Shown here piece by piece: positions 55,405-64,000 of a DNA stretch of 64,000 nucleotides. Location of the stretch: the NCBI GenBank assembly GCA_958450365.1, contig CAUEEP010000735.1, positions 2,478,001-2,542,000 of the forward strand, read 5' to 3'. A program made the position numbers and the translations under genes. Below the pieces are notes generated by a model. That model saw only the letters and a program-made list of their open reading frames with translations, made no database searches and was not told the origin of the DNA. The first letter of the stretch is position 1. Each line of letters begins with the position of its first letter. The DNA is from Mesorhabditis belari (Eukaryota; Nematoda; Chromadorea; Rhabditida; Rhabditidae).

Positions 55405-58400
55405 ATGGAACGTCCAATCAACGTGAAACCGACAAATTACTCGGTTGTCGACAATGAATTCGGAAATATGAGAGATCGTTTCGAGGCTGAGATGAGACGA
55501 GTCGAAGATGAGATGAAACGGCTCAGACAAGAGTTTGAAGGTAAACATTTACCGTATTTCTCTCGAATAGAAGACCGGGTAAAGAGTATGATCGTGTACT
55601 CCTGCGTAGCAGCCCTTTTTAAAATTTCTTTTCTGCATAAAAGCTTTCAATCAAGTGCTATAGAACTGGAAAATGGCTCAAAAATCTCTTGGCTCATGTG
55701 GTATTTTTGAGTCATTTTCCAGCTCTATAGCACTTGATTGAAAGCTCTTATGCAGAAAAGAAATTTTAAAAAGGGCTGCTACGCAGGAGTACGCGATGAT
55801 ACTATTTACCCGGTCTTCTATTCGAAGAATGACGGTATCTATATGAAGAATATAATAAAAACAATACAAAAGCAAGCCCTAAATGTAGGGAAAAATCCAA
55901 AAAATGTGGGAAAAACCGAGGAAACAGTCACCGGGATTGAACCCCCGACCTCCTGACTTAGAAACAAGGCTCTTAGCCAGTCGGCCACCGCCCCAGATAA
56001 GGCGGTCTCAATTAATTTGGATCAAATAACAATTAACAGTTACCGTCTTTCCTCTAAGAAGCCCCCTTCTCGAGCAACTTTGAACGCTTCATTCTTAGCC
56101 CCATCTTGAGTTATTTTCATGTTTAATATATCAAATGATAGCCCTTAATGTCTGCTATTTTTCGGGATATTCAACATAAAACTATCTCACAACCGGCCTG
56201 AGAACAAGACGTCTAAAGTCGGACAACCAACTTTGGACCTCACTTTGAACCGATCCTCGATCAACTTTGGAGGCTTCATTCTAAGCCCCATTTTGAGTTA
56301 TTTTCATGTTTAATATATAAAAAGATAGCCCTTAATGTCTGCTATTTTTTGGGATATTAAACATAAGAAATATCTCACAATCGGGCTGAGAACAAGACGT
56401 CTAAAGTTGGTCGAGAGGACAGGGCATTTATTAGAGGAAATACGGTAAGTTTGGATGAACAGATTAACAGATAAACCCTAGTCAAAATAAGTAAAAGTCT
56501 AAAGAACTGGTTACGGTAGTTTTCCAGAACCGGAAAATAACAAATACTGATATAAAAGTGAAATAAAATCCAAAAATGATTATGGACTCTTATCGAGCTG
56601 GTTTAGGCTAAAAACTGGCCATAAATAACAAAAAGTCTGATCCAAGATTGTTGAGAAATCGTTTACGAAGGCATAAGAACCTTTCCTGACAATGGGCAAT
56701 TTATACCGGTGTAGCTCAGTGGTAGAGCCCTGAGCCAGTAAGCGAGAGAAAGCTGATTCGAATCCCAGCGTCGATCATGTCAATCCAAACCCAGAAAAGA
56801 ACCAACAACTACATTGTTCCTTTTCAGGCTACAGCTCTCGTGCTCCACCCCAGCAGGCGATCACAAATCAATCTCAGCAATCAAATCAATCTCACTATTC
56901 AACCTCATCATCGCAACAAAATCGCTCTTATTCGAGCCAGGGACATCGGGATGAGCGTGGACATTTTGGTAGGGATTTTGAGAATTAAAACTTAACCTAA
57001 AACAGAATTTTGGAAATCGATGCTTTATGGATAACGGGGGAGGGGGGCTATTGTCGGGACACGATTAACGCAATTGTCAGAGTGCGGTTATCGGAGCGTA
57101 ATTATCAGAGCGCGATTATCGGGGCGCAATTTTCGGGGCGCAATTGTCGCGGTGGGATTATCGGGGCGTGGTTATCGGGGCGCGGTTATCCGGGTGCGAT
57201 TATCGGGGCGCGATTAGGGGGCGCGGTTATCGGGGCGCAATTTTCGGGGCGCAATTGTCGGGCGGGATTATCGGGGTTATCTGGGCGCGGTTATCGGGGC
57301 GCAATTTTCGGGGCGCAATTGTCGGGCGGGATTATCGGGGTTATCTGGGCGCGGTTATCGGGGCGCAATTTTCGGGGCGCAATTGTCGGGCGGGATTATC
57401 GGGGCGCGGTTATCGGGAGAGGGGGTAACTTTTTTTTGCCAATTTTTGACCAACTTGCAGTCCGATTTTAGATAGGTTTTTGTTAACAACTTTTGATAAA
57501 ACAAATAGTTTCTGAAAGCTGACGTTTTAAGCTATCTAAATCTTCTTAAAACTTTCCGATCGGACAAGTTTAAAATGATTAAAAATGAGCTACAAGTTGG
57601 CCAAAAACTCGGTCCTCTCCCAACAATCACTCGATCATCCGTTAACCGTAAAAAAACCCGGAAATCCGGAAAATCACTTACAATACTAATCTTTTCATAC
57701 TCTAATTTGAATCTTCAACAAAATTTGACATTTTATTTAGTTCAAAGTGTGTTTTGTTTTCTAGTTTTGGGGAGGTTTTTGTTGAAAGCGAAAAGCGAAA
57801 AAAAAAATTGAAGAGATCACGCAATCCGCTTGACAAAAAGCTTTCAAAATCCCTGCAAAACACTCAATTTAATGAGCTGGTTGAATTTGTTGTTGAATTT
57901 GAAATCTTTTTGTTTAACTTCAAAAAAAAAAGCACAATTTTACGCTAAAATCTTCGATTTTTGATTAAGAAAACTTGATTTTCTGGAAACTTTTTCGAAA
58001 ATTAGGCTTTCCTTATTTATAATGATTCGAATAGAAGTCTTTGGCTGTCTTTTTTTATTCTATTTCATCCTTTAATTGCAGTATCTTTAAATTCAAGAGC
58101 TTAAAATGAATGTTTTGAACTTTTTTGGATGATTTTGGATGATTTTTGATGATTTTGAGATGAGACTTGCTTTTTTTGAACTAAAAACTTTACAGCATCG
58201 TCGCTTTGTCATTGATTTAGTCGAAACTTTCAAAATCCTCCGTAGTAAACAGATTAGCCCTTTGTTTATAGACTTTTTCAAATTTAAACCGCGGTCAGGG
58301 CCCAGAAGTGGCTCATTCCTTTTGCAAATTCCCTTTGCTTCCAATGCCTCTTTATCAAATTCATTTCCCGTTAGAGCCGCTAGATTATGGAACTTGCTCC

Positions 58401-61400
58401 CAAACGACATACGAGAAATTCAGTCGCTTTTCATATTCAAGAAACGTATCGATGCTTTAGATCTAGTGGCTCTTTGCCGTAAGTAATTGGCTTATTGATT
58501 TCAGTATGTATTGTATGATTAAGTATCACTGTGCATTTCTCTATCATTTCTTTCACTTTATCGTTTGAATAAAGTATTATTATTTTTGATGATTTTTGAT
58601 GATTTTTCTAAAATTAGGCTTTCTAATTTCTACTATTTAGAGTACTGCGTAGAAAACCGTGTGATTGTGAGAGAAAAATGGATGCTTCTCCCAGTAATAG
58701 GGTAAATTCTAGTGATAGTTGCCTTTACGCTCATAAATCATTTTAAGTTATGGTCCTATTGTCTACCTTTGCACTAGAACTATTCAAAAACAAATTCCAG
58801 ACCCCTAAAAAACCTAAATCCTTAAATAAAACGATCCATTACTACATTTTATAGAAATTTTGCACATTTTTATAGCTTTGCTATATTTTATAGTTAAAAT
58901 TAGGCTTTTCTTATTTATAATGATTCGAATAGAAGTCTTTGGCTGTCTTTTTTTATTCTATTTCATCCTTTAATTGCAGTATCTTTAAATTCAAGAGCTT
59001 AACATGAATGTTTTGAACGGTTTTTAGCTGGTTTTGGATGATTTTTGATGATTTTTGATGATTTTGGATGATTTTTGATGATTTTTGAAGCCTTTTTAGC
59101 TTATTTTTAAACAAATTTGTTTATAATTGAAAGAAAATTCAATACTTTATTAGCGTTTTTATTCAAAACACTTATCTAATTGAGGTTTCAACAATTTTTG
59201 ACGATTTTTAACGACTTTTGACGCTTTTTGAAGCCTTTTTAGCTTATTTTTAAACAAATTTATTGATAATTGAAAGAAAATTCAATACTTTATTAGCTTT
59301 TTTGATTCAAAACACTTATCTAATTGGGGTTTTCAAGCGTTTTTTCGAATTTTTCACTCACTTCAAGTCCTTTGAAAAAAAGAAAACCCAAAAAAAAGCT
59401 TTGCTCATATTTTTTTTGCGCTAAAAGGATGAAAAAGAAGAAAAGTTTTTATTTCTCTTTCGGGACAAATTTCCCATTCGCTTTTTTTGCTTTTTTGCTT
59501 TTTTTTCTTTCTTTGGCCTTTTCCCCTTTCTTTGGCCTTTTCAGAAGGAGTCTCTCTTCTTTTTTCTTTTCTTTTCTGAATTCCTCTCCTTTTTCTGGCA
59601 TTCAGATGTGTTTTCCCCGGGTCCGTTCTAGAATTTTTCCTCAATTTTCCACAAATTCCTTTCTTTCTTCTATTTTTCTGATCAAATCTTTTAGATATTC
59701 TTTTTTAGAAATTATTAGATATTATTTTGAAGAAAACTTACCTTAAAAACTAGTTTTTGACTGGTTTACTTGGAAATTAAAACGCTAAATTTACTCTAGA
59801 TAAACCTTTGAGTTAGATAATCTTTTTAGCTAAAGAAATCTAGATAAATTAAAGAATCTTTTAACTTATCTAATTGCTCTCGTGCTCCACCCCAGCAGGC
59901 GATCACAAATCAATCTCAGCAATCAAGTCAAAGCAATCAAATCTCAGCAATAAACTAAATACCTTATTCTCTCTAATAGTAGTACACCGGGCCGAGTTTG
60001 ATGACTATTTTACCGTTTCCAAGCTTTCCCAGAACCTCAACACTCAAATCAAAGGCTTCCAAAGCTTCACAGAAGCTCAACATTCTAATCTCTCACTAGA
60101 TCTCATCGTCAGCTACATTTTCCGCCCTCACATCGATAGGTTCTGATAAGCGGTTCTCGAGATTTGGAGGAATTTAGGCGAGGCTCATGGTGCGCTACTG
60201 CTCAGGGCTCAGCTCAGGGCTCAGCTCAGGGCGCAGCTCATGGCGCAGCTCATGGCGCAGCTCAGTGCTCAGCTCATGGCGCAGCTCAGGGCTCAGCTCA
60301 GGGCTCAGCTCAGGGCTCAGCTCATGGCGCAGCTCAGTGCTCAGCTCAGGGTGCTCAGCTCAGGGCTCAGCTCATGGCGCAGCTCATGGCGCAGCTCATG
60401 GCGCAGCTCATGGCGCAGCTCAGTGCTCAGCTCAGTGCTCAGCTCATGGCGCTCAGCTCAGGGTGCTCAGGGTGCGCTACGCTTTTGTATGCATTAGAGA
60501 GAATACAGTAGTGCCTAATAGTAGTAGTGCTCTAAGTCTCTAATAGTAGTGCACCGAGCCGGGCCGAGTTGGTGACTATTTTACTGTTTCCAAGCTTTCC
60601 CAGAACCTCAACACTCAAATCCCCCACTAGATCTCATCGTCAGCTACATTTTCCGCCCTCACATCGATAGGCTCTGATTAGCGGTTCTCGAGATTTCCAG
60701 GAATTTAGACGACGCTAAGGGTGTACTACTATTAGAGAGAATACGGTAAGCTATCTTCTTTCTTTTCCGAATCTTAAACTTTAAAATAAAGTCATCGTAG
60801 CGTTTTCCACGCAATCTAAGCCCCGCCCCTTTTTGCCAATGGCTGCGCACAGACGGACAAACGTCTCTTCTGCTTTATATATAGTAAAAACTCATTCACT
60901 TATTGAATCATCAAGCAATCTGCAAGAATTTTAGCCTTAAGATTTGCATTTAAAAGTTGAAGCAAGCTTTTAAGTGTATTTTATCAACTAGTTGCCTTGA
61001 GTTTTGCATTTTAAAGTTTAAAAAAGGCTTTTAGCTTCATTTTATCAACTAGTTGCCTTGATTTTTTTAGTTTTAAAGTTTAGTAAAAGCTTTTAAGTAT
61101 ATTTTATCAATTTCTTGTCTTGATCTTTGAGTTTTAAAGGTTAAAAAAGGCTTTTAAATGTATTTTGTCAACTAGTTGGCTTGAGTTTTGAGTTTTAAAG
61201 TTGAAGAAAGCCTTTGAGTGTATTTTGTCAACTAGTTGGCTTGAGTTTTGAGTTTTAAAGTTGAAGAAAGCCTTTGAGTGTATTTTGTCAACTAGTTGCC
61301 TTGTTTTTTTCGTTTTAAAGGTTAAAAAAGGCTTTTAAATGTATTTTGTCAACTAGTTGCCTTGAGATTTGCATTTTAAAGTTTAAAAAAGGCTTTTAAA

Positions 61401-64000
61401 TGAACTTTGTCAAGATTTCAATGAAGAAAGTACAATTTGTATGCTTCTTTAAACCTTTAAAACCTTGAACCTTTTCCCAAAATTTGTTTTGCCTCATTAT
61501 TTTCTTTTCCGGAAGTCAATGAATGGGTTTACTCAGCGGTTTTCTCTTTTTTTCCTTTTTCAAAAACAAAAAGAATAATTTGAAGACTTTTGTCTAAAGA
61601 AAAAAGAGAAATATAAGTAAATTCTTTGTTTTTTTGTTTGTTTCTTTTTTTTAAGGTAAAAAGGGAAATAAGAATTAGGAAATCGAAATTTGAAATTTGA
61701 AAGAAAATGTGTGTGTGTGTGTTTCCCAATTTCTAGTGTGCATTCCAGATAAGCAGAAATCAGTAGCAGATTTCGAAAATCTTTGAAACTCTTTTCTAAT
61801 TTCACTTGAACTCTTATCCTCCCATTTTCTCAAAGATTTAGTTGTATTTTCGAATTTTTCCATGAAATTTGGACGATCTGGAAGTCATGTTTGAATTGAA
61901 ACCGGTTGTTTTTTTGATTTAGAAGCAAAATAGATAGTTGCGTATTGAACCGGACACCACCTCGACACGGGGGGGAGTACTATTACAGTATTTACGGTAA
62001 TCTCACTCTCAAATGAAAGAGTACCATCTCTAAAGCTTTCAATACAATACGACGTCCATTTTGTTCATCTTTCTTCTTTAGCTTGTCGATAGAATTTCTT
62101 TCTAAATCGTTCATTTTCGTCAGCTAATTTTAAGCTTTCAAAGTCTTATTTAGTCTTTCAAGCTAAAGAAAAAACGGCTGGACAGGTTTAATTTGGGGAT
62201 TGTTATTGGGGCGGGGCGCGTATAAAAGGTCTCACAGTGGCCCCGCCCCTTTTCCCATTGGCAAACTTTGAGATCAAATTTCTCGGTGTTGAGCTGTCCA
62301 ATTGAAATAGTTTTTATACCAATCGATAGAGAAAGACTTGGCGCATCTAATGATACAAAAACTATTTCAATTGGACTGCCCAACACCAAGAAATTTGAGC
62401 TCAAAGTTTTGCCAATGGGGAAAGGGGCCAGGGCGTGTATAAAAGGCTACACAATGGCCCCGCCCCTTTTCCATTAGCAATCCAATGGCACTATAATCTT
62501 TATGAATTGCTGAAAATGATAGAAAACTTTTGAAAAACTGATTTCTTTTTAGGTGGCGATCTGATGGCCGTTCGGCCGAGCTATGACCCATATTTGGACA
62601 ATTTAAAAAGTCCACTCATTCGCGATGAATCCGATGGAAAAACGCTTAGACTTCGGTGAGTTTTGTGAATAATATTATCTATATTTTAATCTATATTAAA
62701 CACATTTTAAACTTTCAATTTGTTTCTTTTCTCAATTTAAGTTTTAAAGTTCAAAAACTCACAATTATCTCAGCTCAAATCTCCAGAAATTTCAATTCTC
62801 GATCTCGATCATTCTCGATTTCAATCATTCTTCTGTCGAGAACGATCGTCGCTTCTCGATCTTGATGATCGTCTTGATGATGCTCCAGAAGAATCGCTGA
62901 GCACTCCAAGAAAGAAACGGGTTTCATACTCGAAAACAGTCGATAAACGCATGTTCCGAAAGGGATCGTGCGGCACAAAAGAGACGGCACAAAAGAGACG
63001 GCACAAAAGAGACGGCACAGAAGAAACGAGCCGAGAAGAGCTGTTTGAGAAAAGAGAGGAAAATGAGGGGAGAAGTGACATCGGAAAGCGATCCGAATAA
63101 GGAAATTGACAAGGAGGAAAGGAAATGAAGGAAAGGAAATGAAGAGGAGGGAAAAGCCGGCTTTCGAACCGATAATCGACAAGATAGTGGCTTTTGCGAG
63201 GATGAAGAGCCACCAAAAGAAGACCCGGATCCGCAGAATAGAGCTGGATCCGTAGAATAGAGCTGGATCCGTAGAATAGAGCTGGATCCGTAGAATAGAG
63301 CTGGATCCGCAGAATAGAGCTGGATCCGCAGAATAGAGCTGGATCCGCAGAATAGAGCTGGATCCGCAGAATAGAGCTGGATCCGCAGAATAGAGCTGGA
63401 TCCGCAGAACAGAGCTGGATCCGCAGAATAGAGCTGGATCCGCAGAATAGAGCTGGATCTACAGAATAGAGCTGGATCCGTAGAATAGAGCTGGATCCGT
63501 AGAATAGAGCTGGATCCGTAGAATAGAGCTGGATCCGCAGAATAGAGCTGGATCCGCAGAATAGAGCTGGATCTACAGAATAGAGCTGAATCCACAGAAT
63601 AGAGCTGGATCCGCAGAATAGAGCTGGATCCGCATGGTTCGCTCTCAAAGTCAGCGCTGGAGCTCAGAGAGTAGCGCTATCAATCTATCAATATCATCAA
63701 AACCCCGCAAATCATCAATGTATCAAATCAAATTACAATTCATCTTTTAATTTTTCCTTTTTTGATTAAGTCAATCAATTTCCCTTTATATAAGAATTTA
63801 AACTATTTAAAAGAGCTGGATCCGCATGGTTCGCTCTCAGCGTCAGCGCTGGAGCTCAGAGAGTAGCGCCATCAAAAAAGACTGAATATTAAGTAATTGG
63901 GAGATTAAAAATTCGACTTTCCAGCTTCGACGTGGCTCAATATAAGCCCGAGGAGGTGACAGTGAAAACCATCGACAATCGTCTGCTCGTCCACGCGAAA
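55405..64000 (+). CDS. hsp-25: Small heat-shock protein (alpha-crystallin), hsp-25-like, 3' end outside window
   Basis: Four exons join in phase: 55405-55540, 56828-56968, 62553-62655 and 63925-64000 (152 residues, continuing past the window). Residues 1-45 form a charged helix (RFEAEMRRVEDEMKRL), 46-92 are Gln/Ser-rich, and about 93-127 lead into the alpha-crystallin domain (SPLIRDESDGKTLRLR). That domain begins with FDVAQYKPEEVTVK, typical of metazoan small heat-shock proteins. These are oligomeric ATP-independent holdases. The N-terminal helix, Q/S-rich second exon and the domain start match my recollection of nematode HSP-25, a muscle/structural-type sHSP. Intron 2 is 5.6 kb and contains a LINE 3' end, MITEs, minisatellites and a partial copy of exon 2. 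Intron 1 carries a hairpin element inserted 9 nt after the donor. I saw no clear heat-shock element near the start. Confidence 0.88.
55550..55837. mobile_element. Hairpin element 9 nt after the exon 1 donor of hsp-25
   Basis: Arms of about 137 bp (TACCGTATTTCTCTCGAATA left, reverse of it near GGTCTTCTATTCGAAGAATG right) with a short centre near 55690. The ends resemble those of the CTCTAATAG MITE family. Confidence 0.85.
55928..55995 (-). other. tRNA-like sequence
   Basis: Minus strand GGCCGACTGGCTAAGAGC and GGTTCAATCCC; best-preserved member of the family seen at 15503 and 32495, but the acceptor does not pair. Confidence 0.5.
56042..56448. mobile_element. TACCGT-ended element with internal duplication
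   Basis: Starts TTACCGTCTTTCCTCTAA and ends TTAGAGGAAATACGGTAA. About 170 bp (CTTCATTCT.AGCCCCAT to GAACAAGACGTCTAAAG) is present twice inside. Confidence 0.75.
56702..56774 (+). other. tRNA-like sequence
   Basis: GTGTAGCTCAGTGGTAGAGC is a good A box and GATTCGAATCCCAGC a good B box, 55 nt before the splice acceptor of hsp-25 exon 2. The stems are imperfect. Confidence 0.5.
57060..57425 (+). repeat. GCGGTTATCGGGGCGCAATT array
   Basis: Nested units of about 20 and 65 bp, G-rich, in hsp-25 intron 2. Confidence 0.9.
58001..59019 (+). repeat. 120-bp direct repeats flanking a LINE tail
   Basis: AGGCTTTCCTTATTTATAAT through TGAATGTTTTGAAC occurs at about 58003-58122 and 58900-59019. The interval contains the LINE 3' end and a GATGATTTTTGATGATTTT array. 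Confidence 0.85.
58150..58590 (+). mobile_element. 3' end of a CR1/jockey-type LINE
   Basis: Reads RLAFFELKTLQHRRFVIDL, KPRSGPRSG and ARLWNLLPNDIREIQSLFIF, the conserved tail after the reverse transcriptase. An AATAAAG and an ATTATT tail follow. Confidence 0.8.
59035..59875. other. AT-rich intron sequence
   Basis: TGATGATTTTTGA units at the start; a segment with AGCCTTTTTAGCTTATTTTT occurs twice (about 59087 and 59233). Nothing else supported. Confidence 0.5.
59876..59935 (+). pseudogene. Partial copy of hsp-25 exon 2
   Basis: GCTCTCGTGCTCCACCCCAG through AATCTCAGCAATCAAG matches 56834-56890 almost exactly, then diverges directly before a MITE. The splice sites were not copied. Confidence 0.9.
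59960..60510 (-). mobile_element. CTCTAATAGTAGTGCACC MITE expanded by an internal minisatellite
   Basis: Both MITE ends are present but 551 bp apart rather than 222. The extra length is a CAGCTCATGGCG / CAGCTCAGGGCT array (60190-60470). Confidence 0.85.
60535..60748 (-). mobile_element. CTCTAATAGTAGTGCACC MITE, reverse orientation
   Basis: Starts CTCTAATAGTAGTGCACCG and ends TATTAGAGAGAATACGGTA. Confidence 0.85.
60945..61410 (+). repeat. 60-bp tandem repeat
   Basis: About eight units containing TTTTGTCAACTAGTTGCCTT and GAGTTTTAAAGTT. Confidence 0.9.
62165..62490. repeat. Inverted repeat with GC-box and TATA-like motifs
   Basis: GGGGCGGGGCGCGTATAAAA and a second GGGCGTGTATAAAAGG, each followed by GGCCCCGCCCCTTTTCC, plus inverted copies of CAATTGAAATAGTTTTTATA. 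Directly before hsp-25 exon 3. Confidence 0.6.
63225..63630 (+). repeat. 19-bp minisatellite (GAGCTGGATCCGCAGAATA)
   Basis: About 21 units. A 58-bp flank (CATGGTTCGCTCTC...GAGAGTAGCGC) follows it and recurs at about 63825-63870 with a single unit of the array. Confidence 0.95.

Noticed and set aside
60164..60543. Ala/Gln/Ser-rich frames of about 115 residues
   Set aside because: Three frames of the same CAGCTCATGGCG array inside a MITE.
13060..63630. CRISPR-like arrays
   Set aside because: The regular repeats have no unique spacers; they are eukaryotic minisatellites.
62821..63648. Minus-strand frames of 220-275 residues
   Set aside because: Translations of the 19-bp minisatellite and adjoining intron of hsp-25.

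Overview
The window is nuclear DNA of a nematode, probably a rhabditid. The genes have short phase-consistent GT-AG introns with TTTCAG-type acceptors, and two start codons have a splice acceptor just upstream, as expected for spliced-leader trans-splicing. Other support comes from astacin metalloproteases ending in ShKT (SXC) domains, an hsp-25-type small heat-shock protein, mariner/Tc1 elements and short TTAGGC tracts (the nematode telomere repeat). I built every gene model by following exon phase by hand. No transcript or database search was available.

Layout. Five genes, all on the + strand. (1) 268-6447: 3' part of a secreted astacin; 11 exons are visible and the 5' end lies outside the window. 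(2) 11751-24492: a complete tandem paralogue, 16 exons, 566 codons, with a hydrophobic leader, a long Gln/Asn-rich cysteine-containing pro-region, the astacin domain and a ShKT domain. (3) 27943-35526: an 11-exon, 444-residue secreted protein of unknown family, rich in N-glycosylation sequons. (4) 38131-40872: a 4-exon, 151-residue secreted cysteine-containing protein of unknown family. (5) 55405 to beyond the window end: a small heat-shock protein whose alpha-crystallin domain begins at the right edge. I found no supported gene between 40873 and 55404.

The coding sequence is a small part of the window. Introns and spacers are filled with tandem repeats (about 40 arrays, units from 6 to about 150 bp), fold-back and TA-flanked elements, decayed mariner, Tc1-like and piggyBac transposons, two LINE 3' ends, a tRNA-headed SINE with 40-bp direct repeats, many tRNA-like sequences, four tRNA-Glu(CUC)-like copies in an inverted duplication, and scrambled rRNA fragments.

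The most unusual signal is how the minisatellites move. Several occur twice in unrelated introns or spacers with the same flanking sequence, sometimes carrying pieces of neighbouring exons. Several exons have truncated copies next to a tandem array or a MITE. This suggests a copy-and-reinsert process (for example via circular or template-switch intermediates) that spreads tandem arrays with their flanks. The pattern is visible in the sequence; the mechanism is inference. The two astacins are probably extracellular proteases of the same type. No functional link is visible between them and the unknown secreted proteins or the chaperone.
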